A stretch of DNA of 64,000 bases from Flavimarina sp. Hel_I_48 (GTDB lineage: Bacteria; Bacteroidota; Bacteroidia; Flavobacteriales; Flavobacteriaceae): the NCBI RefSeq assembly GCF_000733945.1, contig NZ_JPOL01000002.1, positions 2,109,001 through 2,173,000 on the forward strand, given 5' to 3'. The position numbers and the translations under genes were made by a program. Shown piece after piece: positions 43,681 to 52,343 of the stretch; within the stretch, counting starts at the first letter, position 1; every line of letters starts with the position of its first letter. The notes under the pieces are model-generated. The model made no database searches. It saw only the letters and a list, made by a program, of their open reading frames with translations, and was not told the DNA's origin.

Positions 43681-44469
43681 CTATCCTACACTTAAAAGTT
43701 CCAAAAAGTTCATTTCGCCTTCAGCGGAATCTATAAAATAACCAGCAAGTTTATCAGCACTGTTAAATTGAAAATTAACCTGGGATTCATAGGCAGCACA
43801 GGCCTGAAATTTCAGCATATTGACCGATTTTAAGTCGAAAAGGATCGGTTTTTCACTGTTTTCTTTAAAGAGACCTTTTAAAATTTCTACGGAAACCTTG
43901 TTCTGGACGATGGGATTTTCAGTAAGACTGTCTGGATTTCGCATTAGATAGGGCTGGTCGTACCATTGCAGATAATTTATGGTGGCAAACCTTTTTTTTA
44001 GTTGCTGCATGACATTGCAAACCTGTTGATGGTCCACGTGATTGCCTATCCCTTTTGGATAAAGGACAAGCCCGGGTTTAATTTCTTCAATCCATTTTTC
44101 GATTAAAGGGAGTAGTTTTTCGGCAATAGTATCTTGTTTTTTAAGATCCTGAAACAATTCTTTTGCCGAAGTATAACCGCGGTGCGGCGCTTCGGGTAGA
44201 TCGCCCCAGTAGGTTTTGATACCCAGCAGTTGGCAGGCTTTCTGATCTTCCAGTCGGCGCAGTTCCATATAATCAACATCTGCGGGCAGGTTTTTATCTA
44301 ACTGGCAGGCGAGGGCAAAACCGGTAGGGTTTTTAACTGATTGCGTAAAACACGTGAGTATAGAAACCTCAGTTCCCTGTGCAGCGAGTTCAGCGGCAAT
44401 GCCACCCACCGAAAACACCGCATCATCCAGATGTGGGGAAATAAGAAGGATTTTTTGTTTTTTGTTCAT
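43681..44469 (-). CDS. PIG-L family deacetylase
   Basis: 262 aa. The zinc site is SPHLDDAVFSVGGIAAEL (His13, Asp15, Asp16) with a second His in GNHVDHQQV near residue 150. The family (PIG-L, MshB, BshB) removes acetyl from N-acetylglucosaminyl conjugates. It is the last gene of the nine-gene cluster read from 53582, 106 bp after the GT4 gene with a palindromic repeat between. Combined with a GT4 enzyme and an inositol-phosphate-synthase homologue, a role like MshB is the best guess. Confidence 0.85.
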   Translation of the reverse strand: MNKKQKILLISPHLDDAVFSVGGIAAELAAQGTEVSILTCFTQSVKNPTGFALACQLDKNLPADVDYMELRRLEDQKACQLLGIKTYWGDLPEAPHRGYTSAKELFQDLKKQDTIAEKLLPLIEKWIEEIKPGLVLYPKGIGNHVDHQQVCNVMQQLKKRFATINYLQWYDQPYLMRNPDSLTENPIVQNKVSVEILKGLFKENSEKPILFDLKSVNMLKFQACAAYESQVNFQFNSADKLAGYFIDSAEGEMNFLELLSVG

Positions 44470-44514
44470 AAGTATAGAAAAACGGTAAAAGGTATAGAAC
44501 TAAGATTAAGTGGC

Positions 44515-44566
44515 TCCTCCCCTTAGAGAAGGGGAGGTACCGCCTTTTCGGCGGTGGAGGGGTTTT
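44515..44566. repeat. Compound palindromic repeat between the GT4 and PIG-L genes
   Basis: CCTCCCCTTAGAGAAGGGGAGG followed by ACCGCCTTTTCGGCGGT and GGAGGGG: two hairpins in a row from the C/G-run family. On the minus strand it would lie in the mRNA between two cluster genes and could stabilise the upstream message or partly terminate transcription. Confidence 0.65.
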
Positions 44567-44575
44567 TGCTGAATT

Positions 44576-45838
44576 TTATAACAAATGTGGATTCTTCCTG
44601 AACCTACAACTCAAATCGGCATCTTCAAGTCTATCTGAAATATTATATTTTTCCAGCCAGTCCGTATCAATTTTCTCTTCGGAAATTTTCTTGTAGACCG
44701 TTTCCAGTTGCTCCGCCACAACCGGCCAGGAATATTTGGTTTCCACTTCTTTTTTAGCGTTTTCGGCCAGTTTTCGGCGTAATTCTTCGTCAGAAATGAG
44801 TTCTTTGAGAACTTTTGCCAGCGCAGGAATAGCTCCCGGCTGGGTCAACATTCCGTTGATTCCATGGGATACACAATCTTTCACACCCACCGTGTCTGTT
44901 GAAACTATGGGCAACCCACTGGCCATCGCTTCTAAAATGGTATTTGAAAAACCTTCGGCATAGGTGGGCGAAACAAAAATATCCCCTTGATGATACACCT
45001 CATGCGCATTTTTATAGGAAACCATACCTAAAAATTCGGTTACAGCGTCAATTTTCAGTGTTTTTACCCTGTTTTTTGCAGCTTCCAGATCAGGTCCAAT
45101 ACCTGAAATTATCAATTTGATATTGATTTTTTCATCCAGCAGTAATTTTCCTGCTTCAATAAAATCAAGCACTCCCTTCCGCTGATCTACCCGACCGTGA
45201 TACAGTAAACGTGCAGGATTTTGAATGTTTCCCAATGCTTGCGACGGTTGAAACTGTTTTGTATTGGTCGCTCCGGGTATGATCGTAAACCGTTGCAGTG
45301 GAATATTGTGATTTTCGGAAACTTCCTTCGCAAAACTTTCGCAGCCTATAATAAGCGCCATGGCGTGTTGCAGCACGGCGTCCATCGCTTTTTTATGGGT
45401 CTTGCAGCATAATCCTACCCAGTGACCATCGCCGCCCTGTATAGAGGTAATGTTAGGTACGTTCCAGCGTCTGCTGAGCTCTAGTGCGACCAGTCCGTTA
45501 GGGTAACAGTATTGCGCATGCACCACATCAAAAGGTTTTTTTGCGTGGTATTCTTCCGCGGTAGCGAGCATTTCACGCATATCCATTTCAAAATCTGCCG
45601 GAGTGTTTTCATCGGCTTGCTCTTCGCCAAAAGAACGCAGGCCGTCCACTTCCATCCAGGTTTCATCAGGCGGAGGGCCGCCCCCATAAATTCCCACCCC
45701 CTTTTCATCCTCCCGATACTGACTGATCATTACAATCTCATGCCCACGGTCTGCCAGGGCTTTGGTCATATTGCGCGCATAGACGCTCATGCCGGAAACG
45801 GCTGGAAAATACCTTCTGGATAAAAAACAAATTCGCAT
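44576..45838 (-). CDS. GT4 family glycosyltransferase
   Basis: 420 aa GT-B enzyme. N-terminal RICFLSRRYFPAVSGMSVYA with the glycine-rich acceptor loop; C-terminal domain with LLYHGRVDQRKGVLDFIEAG and the EX7E motif in EGFSNTILEAMASGLPIVS. The unusual insert CKTHKKAMDAVLQHAMALII GCESF sits at the hinge, and the C-terminus has an extra 40 residues (IDTDWLEKYNISDRLEDADL). MshA and BshA belong to the same GT4 family and use UDP-GlcNAc. Here the acceptor could be the product of the inositol-phosphate-synthase homologue; that is inference. Confidence 0.86.
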   Translation of the reverse strand: MRICFLSRRYFPAVSGMSVYARNMTKALADRGHEIVMISQYREDEKGVGIYGGGPPPDETWMEVDGLRSFGEEQADENTPADFEMDMREMLATAEEYHAKKPFDVVHAQYCYPNGLVALELSRRWNVPNITSIQGGDGHWVGLCCKTHKKAMDAVLQHAMALIIGCESFAKEVSENHNIPLQRFTIIPGATNTKQFQPSQALGNIQNPARLLYHGRVDQRKGVLDFIEAGKLLLDEKINIKLIISGIGPDLEAAKNRVKTLKIDAVTEFLGMVSYKNAHEVYHQGDIFVSPTYAEGFSNTILEAMASGLPIVSTDTVGVKDCVSHGINGMLTQPGAIPALAKVLKELISDEELRRKLAENAKKEVETKYSWPVVAEQLETVYKKISEEKIDTDWLEKYNISDRLEDADLSCRFRKNPHLL

Positions 45839-45927
45839 ATTATGAGTTTAATTTTTTGTTTTTATAGGATCAATAGTTGGTTGCACATACCATCAACTCT
45901 TTAATATTCTAACCTTTCATTGAATTT

Positions 45928-45971
45928 GTTTCAGGATCACATCAACAACTTAGCACGCGTGATACTGAAAC
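45928..45971. promoter_or_regulatory. 13-bp inverted repeat in the largest gap of the cluster
   Basis: GTTTCAGGATCAC (45928-45940) and GTGATACTGAAAC (45959-45971) are complementary except at one position, with an 18-base loop. It lies in the 210-bp gap between the TIM-barrel gene and the GT4 gene. No T-run follows, so a terminator is unlikely; an operator or an mRNA-processing hairpin is possible. Confidence 0.4.
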
Positions 45972-46048
45972 AAGTTTGGTATGAAGGAAATCATTTCTCT
46001 CGTCTCTTCTTTTTTTTCTTTGCTCTTTCAGCGAAGCGGTCTTGAATT

Positions 46049-46891
46049 TTATTCCATCTCCATCTTCCGCAGGGCAGCAATACTTTCAAAAATAGCTTTG
46101 TGCGCGCGGTGCGATTCCCGGGAAAGCTCCACACAGATCAGTTTATCATAATCCTGCTTTTTAAAAGCGGCAATGATTTTAGGCACATCCATATCGCCTT
46201 CAGTAACGGGCAGGTGTATGTGCACCCCTTTATTCATGCCTTCAATCGCTGCGGTGGCGCTGTTTTGTACATGTTGCCTCACCGCTTCGTCAGGATCCAT
46301 TTCCCCGGTTACCCAGACGTGGCCCACATCAAGCGCGAGCGGCAGCGGGATGGTGAGCTCTTTGTTCAATTGTTCCAGATCTGCTAGCGTTTCGATCAAC
46401 ATACCGGGTTCTGGTTCTAAGGCAAGCGTGACTTTTTTCATTTCCGCATAAGCGCATAATATATCCATCCCGGTTTTTAGATAGTTCCAGGCATCCTTAG
46501 TCTGTACTTGTTCCTGTTTTACGCCTGCCCAGAATGAAACCGCTTCCGCATCAAGGATCGCAGCGATATCCACAGCACGCTTTAAAAATGCGAGTCGGTG
46601 GTCGCGGCCTTCCTGCAGCGGATTTAAAAAAGTAGGTTCGTGTTTCTCCCGTGGATTGAGCAGATAGCGCGCTCCGGTCTCGATCACACAGCCCAGTCCC
46701 AAGGTGTGCAGTCTCTCTTTTAATTTTTCGGACTGGTCCTGCCAATCTTCCGCAAAAGGATCCAGATGTTGCCAGTCTAACGTCAGCGCGACACCATCAT
46801 AACCAGCTTCGGCGATGAGGTCCAGCGCATCGTTAAGGCGGTGATTGTTGCAACCGTTTGTGTTATAGGCAAAACGTAATTTTTGAGACAT
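46049..46891 (-). CDS. TIM-barrel sugar isomerase/epimerase-like protein
   Basis: 280 aa of the AP-endonuclease-2/xylose-isomerase-like fold. N-terminal RFAYNTNGCNNHRLNDALDL is strand 1; the metal-site strands are visible as VTLALEPEPGM (Glu), LALDVGHVWVTGE (Asp, His), VHIHLPVTEGDMD (His) and ICVELSRESHRA (Glu). Members isomerise or epimerise sugars and inosose-type cyclitols (IolE, IolI, EboE-like). With an inositol-phosphate-synthase homologue in the same operon, an inosose or keto-sugar substrate is plausible. It starts 6 bp after the YcaO stop. Confidence 0.82.
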   Translation of the reverse strand: MSQKLRFAYNTNGCNNHRLNDALDLIAEAGYDGVALTLDWQHLDPFAEDWQDQSEKLKERLHTLGLGCVIETGARYLLNPREKHEPTFLNPLQEGRDHRLAFLKRAVDIAAILDAEAVSFWAGVKQEQVQTKDAWNYLKTGMDILCAYAEMKKVTLALEPEPGMLIETLADLEQLNKELTIPLPLALDVGHVWVTGEMDPDEAVRQHVQNSATAAIEGMNKGVHIHLPVTEGDMDVPKIIAAFKKQDYDKLICVELSRESHRAHKAIFESIAALRKMEME

Positions 46892-46896
46892 GGGAT

Positions 46897-48378
46897 TTAT
46901 ATAGTTTTTTCTTCTGAAAAATAACCGGTTTTAAGCGCGTGCATGGCACTGTGGGCATTGGGTTCGCGGTATAGTGGATAGAGATCGTTGATTTTTTCGT
47001 CCAGCGCGTGCGTATCGAGCCAGAAACGACCTCCCAGCTCTTTTTCTTTTTCCGCGGTGAGGCGTATACGCTTTTTGCCTGGTCCGGAAACCGTGCTGAT
47101 CAGTTTGTCTTTGCGTTCCAATAGTCGCTGTATCCCACGATAACCAATACGGTGGTAGCTGCCAAATTCCATTTCTATGCCCGGTACGATCGCGCGAACC
47201 ACTTGTATGGGATGCCCTGGTGGCGTGGCCTGGTAATAATAGATTTCCAGACCTTCTTTTTTATACCCTTTGATAACGTGTTTCAACCGATCGTCCACGG
47301 AAGTCTTATCAAAATGCGGTAAATTTTCAGTCGAAATAATTTCTTTTTCTGAAAACACGCTATCGTTTAATTTCTCGCGTAGTTTTTCCTTGCCCATTTC
47401 CAGCCATTCCACGTGGGTACGCAGGGCGCGCTGTTCTTCGGCTTCAAGGTCAATAAGTTTTAAATTTTCCTCCGCATAGCCTTCAGGCGTGATCGTGGTC
47501 TTGCGCTCCATGCTGCTGTGATAGAAAATTTTCCGCGAATGTGAAGAGGCACACTCAAGGACCGCCTTGCGGATGGCATGGTCAAAATCTGGATCAGCCG
47601 CTTCCCCACACGCGGCCACCGTAAACGGAAAATCATCTTCGGAAAGATCGTCGCCCACCGCATATAAACTTACACAGCCACAGGTGGTTCGCGCCAATTT
47701 TGGGATCACTTTCAGCCCTTTCTCTTCTAATTTTTGCATCAATTGGCGTGTTTCTTGTGAAATTCCTTCCAGATTGATCACTTTTCCCTGATCCAGCGCC
47801 CGGAAACAATCGGCATTGCCATCACGCTGTAAAAGTTCTAAAAGGCCATGCAGGAGCGCGCGTTCAAAAGTATCGCCGGCGCCACAACCATTGGTAATCG
47901 CAGTGATCAACTGGTTGGGATAGGCAACATATTCATTATAATTGCCCAAAAATTCAAGGGGAACCCATGCCGGCGCATCGTCTGAAAGCCTATTGATCTG
48001 CACCCATTTTAAGTGTAAATCCTTATCGTATTTTGAACCGGCCTCAAGCACCAGCGTAAGTGGATCGATCACGATCTCTTCTTTATATTTCTGCTGCATA
48101 TCAGCAAAAGAAGCTTCCACGCGTGGTATATTCAGCGAAGCCTGCATAATAAAAAATTCTTCATAAAGCTCGCCATAAGCGCCCACTTCAGCCTCTGTGG
48201 GCGTGGCGCCATAACCCAGCCCATTACCGTATGAACCGTCATCGCCCAGAAAAGTAGCATCTACGATAGGAATTTCCAATTGGTCAATACCGTCAATGCG
48301 GAAGGTTTTCAGTTCCCCTTTCGGCATACTGTTTTTGTAGGTCTCAAGTACTTTTTCTAATTGTTTGTCTTTGCTCAT
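46897..48378 (-). CDS. YcaO-domain protein, divergent
   Basis: 493 aa. YcaO signatures: YGNGLGYGATPTEAEVGAYG ELYEE, then TNGCGAGDTFERALLHGLLE LLQRDG at residues about 162-187 and RKAVLECASSHSRK at about 271-284, which hold the acidic ATP/Mg residues. YcaO enzymes phosphorylate amide oxygens to make azolines, thioamides or amidines, mostly on peptides. The C-terminal PxPxP tail of azoline-forming YcaOs is absent (ends LKTGYFSEEKTI). Neither a partner E1-like protein, TfuA nor a precursor peptide is visible. The ATG overlaps the stop codon of the upstream zinc-ribbon gene (ATGA), so translation is coupled. Confidence 0.85.
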   Translation of the reverse strand: MSKDKQLEKVLETYKNSMPKGELKTFRIDGIDQLEIPIVDATFLGDDGSYGNGLGYGATPTEAEVGAYGELYEEFFIMQASLNIPRVEASFADMQQKYKEEIVIDPLTLVLEAGSKYDKDLHLKWVQINRLSDDAPAWVPLEFLGNYNEYVAYPNQLITAITNGCGAGDTFERALLHGLLELLQRDGNADCFRALDQGKVINLEGISQETRQLMQKLEEKGLKVIPKLARTTCGCVSLYAVGDDLSEDDFPFTVAACGEAADPDFDHAIRKAVLECASSHSRKIFYHSSMERKTTITPEGYAEENLKLIDLEAEEQRALRTHVEWLEMGKEKLREKLNDSVFSEKEIISTENLPHFDKTSVDDRLKHVIKGYKKEGLEIYYYQATPPGHPIQVVRAIVPGIEMEFGSYHRIGYRGIQRLLERKDKLISTVSGPGKKRIRLTAEKEKELGGRFWLDTHALDEKINDLYPLYREPNAHSAMHALKTGYFSEEKTI

Positions 48379-49211
48379 GCCAGAAGGGTTTTTAAGGAAA
48401 CGGGATGGGTGTGCGGCTCGGTTTGCAGCAAATGGTTTACCAGTGAGAGCGCCTTTTTCTGCGAAACATCGCGGCCAAATTCAAAGGGCGTGCACACATG
48501 GTCAAAATCATACATGGAAAATATTTTCTGATAATGCCGCAGCTCATCTGGCGTAAGCGGAATGTGATAATGATAGCCTTTGTGGCAGCTCAGGGCGCAA
48601 GCTTCGCCGTTTGAATCAAAATCAATTTTGAGCGCATCGCCGGCAAATAGGATTTTTTTCTTCGCATCAAAAAGTGCGGTCTGACCATCATAGTGCCCAC
48701 CCATGCGCACCATCACATGGTGGTCGTCCAGCTGTTCAAAATCATCAATGGGATGATTTACCTTAAAAGCTTTCGTATGTTCCAGGTCGTTTTTATGAAT
48801 GATCAATTTGGGCGAAAAAGCTTCCTGTAACTTCCATAACGCACCATAACCGTGCGGATGCGAAGCCGCGAGGATAGAAATCCCGCCAAGCGCTTCAATC
48901 TTGTCCAGTGCGGCCTGCGAATAATGCGGCGCGGCCTCAAATGCGATATTGCCACCTTCGCGAATGATCAACCAGCCATGGGAGCCCAGACCCAATTGGG
49001 GCGCGGTGCTAAAATCCCACAATCCCGGCAAAACTTCCTGCCATTGGGTTGTATATTTCGCTTTGGCAGCGTCAATATGAATATAGGTAAAATCTTCATC
49101 GGGCAGGGCGTTCCGCACGTCCATACAATTTTTGCAGTAAATGGGCTCGCGCGTATCAAACCACAAAATCCAGCTTCCACAGTGCGTGCATGCGTAGTGC
49201 GTTAATGCCAT
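48375..49211 (-). CDS. Zinc-ribbon plus metallo-beta-lactamase-fold protein
   Basis: 278 aa. The N-terminus (HYACTHCGSWILWF ... IYCKNCMDVRN) is a zinc ribbon with two CxxC pairs. The rest has MBL-fold landmarks: HGWLIIREGGNIAFEAAP, ASHPHGYGALWKL, GGHYDGQTAL and ILFAGDALKI. The canonical HxHxDH is altered to HPHGYG, keeping two His but losing Asp-His, and the last His strand reads CTPFEFG. It may bind a single metal or be non-hydrolytic. It overlaps its neighbours on both sides (10 bp with the oxidoreductase, 4 bp with YcaO), so it should act in the same pathway. Confidence 0.78.
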   Translation of the reverse strand: MALTHYACTHCGSWILWFDTREPIYCKNCMDVRNALPDEDFTYIHIDAAKAKYTTQWQEVLPGLWDFSTAPQLGLGSHGWLIIREGGNIAFEAAPHYSQAALDKIEALGGISILAASHPHGYGALWKLQEAFSPKLIIHKNDLEHTKAFKVNHPIDDFEQLDDHHVMVRMGGHYDGQTALFDAKKKILFAGDALKIDFDSNGEACALSCHKGYHYHIPLTPDELRHYQKIFSMYDFDHVCTPFEFGRDVSQKKALSLVNHLLQTEPHTHPVSLKTLLA

Positions 49212-50200
49212 TGGGTTTCTCTTTTAAGTGCGTTGAACAAAAGTGTGAATAGGCGGAGGTCGTCTTCCGGTGAACGTGACGGAATCTTTTTTACTAAAAT
49301 ACTGTTCACAAAACCGTTTAGCTGGGCTTCAAAAGGGGATTTTTCCATGTCAAAAGCAATTGGTTTTTGTGTTCCGGTAGCGCTATCTATAAAGGTGAGG
49401 TTCCCGCCGGGATCCTGACCCATGGTATTTGTGGCGCGCAGCATTCCGGCAGTGCCGAAAATTTCCAGTGTGCGCCGCGGAAGCGTATCTGGACGGTTGT
49501 AACCTACGTGCATACTTCCCAAAACCCCTGAGGCAAACCGAAGCATAAGCACCCCGCCATCATCCACCTTATAATCCTGAACAACATTTTGCTCAAAAAT
49601 TTTAATTTCCACAATTGTATCGTCCAGCAGGGTTTCCAAAAGATCAAGACCATGCGGCGCCAGGTCTATAATAGCGCCACCGCCGGCCCTTTCCTGGTCT
49701 ATACGCCAATTATCAACGCTCCAGTTTTTGGGCAGCCAGCACGCATAATCTATTTTAACCTGTGTAATTTGACCGAGTTTACCTTGCTGAATTTGCTCAT
49801 AAACCTGTTCGTGCGCAGGGTGAAAACGCTGGTCGTATGCGGTGGCATAGACCGTTTTAGCCGACTGCGCGGAAAATATCATGGCTTCTGCATCTGCAAG
49901 GCTCGTGGCGAGTGGTTTCTCGCACAAAACATGCAATCCCGCCTCAATACTGGCAATCGTATGCGCTGCATGCAAATGGTTTGGTGTCGCAACATAAACA
50001 GCATCCAATGCGCTATGCTTTAAAAACTCATCTATTTCAGTATATTTTTTGACCGTTTGGGGCAGGTTTTTCATTTCCGAAGCGTGTTGCGCACAAGCCG
50101 CCACCAACTGAACACGCGGATTTTTCTGAAGCGCCGGGTACATATAATCCCGCGCCACCCAGCCGTAACCTATGATTCCCATTTTCAATATACTGCTCAT
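49202..50200 (-). CDS. Gfo/Idh/MocA family oxidoreductase
   Basis: 332 aa. Rossmann loop MGIIGYGWVARDYMYPAL at the N-terminus, VYVATPNHLHAAHTIASIEA and the catalytic-site CEKPLA motif with Glu94-Lys95-Pro96. The C-terminal domain carries YACWLPKNWSVDNWRIDQER AGGGAIIDLAPHGLDLLE, the usual GG..D..H pattern. Members use NAD(P) to oxidise or reduce sugars and cyclitols, for example myo-inositol to inosose. The start overlaps the methyltransferase stop by 4 bp. Confidence 0.9.
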   Translation of the reverse strand: MSSILKMGIIGYGWVARDYMYPALQKNPRVQLVAACAQHASEMKNLPQTVKKYTEIDEFLKHSALDAVYVATPNHLHAAHTIASIEAGLHVLCEKPLATSLADAEAMIFSAQSAKTVYATAYDQRFHPAHEQVYEQIQQGKLGQITQVKIDYACWLPKNWSVDNWRIDQERAGGGAIIDLAPHGLDLLETLLDDTIVEIKIFEQNVVQDYKVDDGGVLMLRFASGVLGSMHVGYNRPDTLPRRTLEIFGTAGMLRATNTMGQDPGGNLTFIDSATGTQKPIAFDMEKSPFEAQLNGFVNSILVKKIPSRSPEDDLRLFTLLFNALKRETQWH

Positions 50201-51372
50201 AATTGTGGGGTATCAAGCAAAATACGCTGTTTGAAATAGTCCATTTTATGGGCTTCGGAAGCCGTTTTTAGGACATTTAAGTCCGTTTTTGACAACTTTA
50301 CCGCATTAAAATACGGCATTTCCGCTTCGTATTCCTTTTTATAACCAGGTGTGGGCCAGTTGATTTTCAAACCTTTTTCTCCTTCGGAAAGCATAGGGTT
50401 GAGGTGCAGTTCGCCGGCAAATTCATTAAGTGGGTCATTTATTTCATCTGATGGATTCTCAATCCAGGAAACTACCGGATGATCCCCTGACTGTAGTGGT
50501 GTGATCCCTTGTTTTTCGTTAGGATTTAGCCAAAAATCAACCAATTCCTTATCAGCGTAAAACATGGTGTTTTTAGGTGCCATATCCCGGTATTCCTTTT
50601 CTGAAATGGGATGGCCACTTACGCCGTGATCAATTGCGTTAGTATGTACATGGCCCACAATAATGCTGCCGCCAGCCGCAAGTTTGCGGAGATTTTCAAG
50701 AACTTTTTCCTTTTTTTCAAAGAAATAAAACGCATCATGACAAAAAACGGTAGCTGGTTTAGTCGGTTTAAAAATGGGTTTCCCCATGGTGTCCGCACAG
50801 ATTAATGGCCCCTGGACATTCATAAACTTTCGCGCCAGCCAGAGTTTAGAGAACACAAGATCAATTCCTGTTGCCTGATAGCCGTTAGCTTCCAGCGTAC
50901 GCAGAAAATGACCGGCACCGCAGGCGACTTCAATAAGCGGAACTTCCTTTTGCGCCCCCAGTTGCAGTAAGGTCAAACCTGATAAAAAAGTGGGTGCGGT
51001 GGTGCGGTGGGCAAAATACTCGGTGACGGGACCATAATTGAGCAGGCGCATGGTTTCCAGAAAACCGGTATTTTTATCTAAAATCTGGTCTAAGGCTTCA
51101 TTTTCCGGTGGCGGAAGAGGCGCAAAATCATCCTGATCTTTAAGTAAAACCCGGAGGGCGTTTTTAAGTTTTCCTTCTTTTATAAACTTTACCGATTGCT
51201 CCCGTAGCGCAGGTTTATCACGTAAATAAGCAATGTTTTGCAGATAGGGAAATTCCTGTTTTCCGTCTGTAAGTATATTAGGTTCAGACTGCCACAAAAG
51301 CTGTTCATTTGAAGGACTTAATAATCCCTCTAAAACACCAATTTTCGCGTCTTTTTGGTCGATTTTGGTCAT
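50197..51372 (-). CDS. SAM-dependent methyltransferase-like protein
   Basis: 391 aa. The class I SAM motif is PLIEVACGAGHFLRTLEANG at residues about 145-164, with GIDLVFSKLWLARKF (acidic loop), ICADTMGKPIF and TVFCHDAFYFFEKKEKVLEN as motifs II-III. The roughly 125 residues before it and 150 after it are unassigned; the latter may bind substrate. It could O- or N-methylate a pathway intermediate. The ATG overlaps the stop of the HD-like gene by 4 bp. Confidence 0.82.
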   Translation of the reverse strand: MTKIDQKDAKIGVLEGLLSPSNEQLLWQSEPNILTDGKQEFPYLQNIAYLRDKPALREQSVKFIKEGKLKNALRVLLKDQDDFAPLPPPENEALDQILDKNTGFLETMRLLNYGPVTEYFAHRTTAPTFLSGLTLLQLGAQKEVPLIEVACGAGHFLRTLEANGYQATGIDLVFSKLWLARKFMNVQGPLICADTMGKPIFKPTKPATVFCHDAFYFFEKKEKVLENLRKLAAGGSIIVGHVHTNAIDHGVSGHPISEKEYRDMAPKNTMFYADKELVDFWLNPNEKQGITPLQSGDHPVVSWIENPSDEINDPLNEFAGELHLNPMLSEGEKGLKINWPTPGYKKEYEAEMPYFNAVKLSKTDLNVLKTASEAHKMDYFKQRILLDTPQL

Positions 51373-52331
51373 AAGTCGGCACTTTTTAGCACTTCCATCT
51401 GAAAGCTTTTTATAGGTCCGTCATGTACAAGTTCAAGATCATCAAGAACATCCTTTTCAATTACCGATGCGGCACGAACGCGCCATTTAATATCCAAAAC
51501 ACGATCTAAAACGTCTGCGGCGCTGCTGCTTCTGCCTTCGGCATTTTCCAGATTTTCATGGTTTAAAATGGCATTCATAATATGTTCTGACGATTTTTTA
51601 TCCACATGCTTTAGCGCCTCAGCCCTTGAATTTTCGATAATGGGATGCAAATATTCACCCAGCGCAATCTCCCCGGCAAAGCCACAATCTGGCAAAACTG
51701 CGTTGTGCAAATGGTGCGTAAGACCAGTCAGAAAGGGCAGGCCTATTTCCGCATTAAAACCGGGACTAAGCAATACCGCATACACTGCGGTTATCAAACA
51801 ATGTTCAGAATGCATCTCTGGCGGGACCAGCAGCAATCTTGACATTCCGGGTTTTGTGGCGCCGGCGCGCGGCTGATTGCAAAGGGCTTCGACAAACCAG
51901 TATTTTGAATCGTAAGGGTCTAATTTTTTTCTGAAATTAGTTTCGACAAAAAATTCCGCGACCAACTCAGGGATTTCCTTCCATAAATTTTGATAGAGTC
52001 TTGAATCGATTCTATCCCCAATTTGTTCATAAAATGCCGATTTTAATATGGTTTCAGCCGATTTTTGATCAATCCCAGCTGTTTTAAAGAAATGCCCGTC
52101 GCAACCTGGCAGTACTATGGCTAGCAAGGCTTTCAGGGTAATCCTTAAAGCAATATCCTTTGGGTTTTTCCCATATAAAAGCCGCTCCCAGCTTTCTGTA
52201 AACAGGCTGGAAGCAATGCTTTTAGTATAATGGGCGGGCTGTTGCCGTTTAAGATCCTGAAGTTCGGGAAGCATTTCTTTTAATGCTCCCATAGGTTCAA
52301 GATGCACGGTCTGCGCGTCTGTTTTTTTCAA
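51369..52331 (-). CDS. HD-superfamily-like protein
   Basis: 320 aa. Metal-binding residues in an HD-like arrangement are seen: MHSEHCLITAVYAVLLSP, LTGLTHHLHNAVLPDCGFAG EIALGEYLHPIIENSRAEAL, and MNAILNHENLENAEGRSSSA ADVLDRVLD. HD proteins are phosphohydrolases or, rarely, oxygenases. The N-terminal 150 residues are helical and unassigned. The start is taken as the TTG at 52331, 12 bp after the upstream stop; an ATG at 52292 would shorten it by 13 residues. A phosphatase acting on a phosphorylated cyclitol glycoside would fit the cluster, but this is a guess. Confidence 0.6.
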   Translation of the reverse strand: MKKTDAQTVHLEPMGALKEMLPELQDLKRQQPAHYTKSIASSLFTESWERLLYGKNPKDIALRITLKALLAIVLPGCDGHFFKTAGIDQKSAETILKSAFYEQIGDRIDSRLYQNLWKEIPELVAEFFVETNFRKKLDPYDSKYWFVEALCNQPRAGATKPGMSRLLLVPPEMHSEHCLITAVYAVLLSPGFNAEIGLPFLTGLTHHLHNAVLPDCGFAGEIALGEYLHPIIENSRAEALKHVDKKSSEHIMNAILNHENLENAEGRSSSAADVLDRVLDIKWRVRAASVIEKDVLDDLELVHDGPIKSFQMEVLKSADL

Positions 52332-52343
52332 AATCAGTGGGAC

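Noticed and set aside
44576..45838. Bacillithiol BshA
   Set aside because: No BshC gene is present and the protein has extra segments; only the general GT4 family is supported.
45839..46048. Precursor peptide for the YcaO (14-codon frame MISFIPNLFQYHAC on the minus strand, and shorter ones)
   Set aside because: Too short, no ribosome-binding context, and its codons coincide with the inverted repeat.
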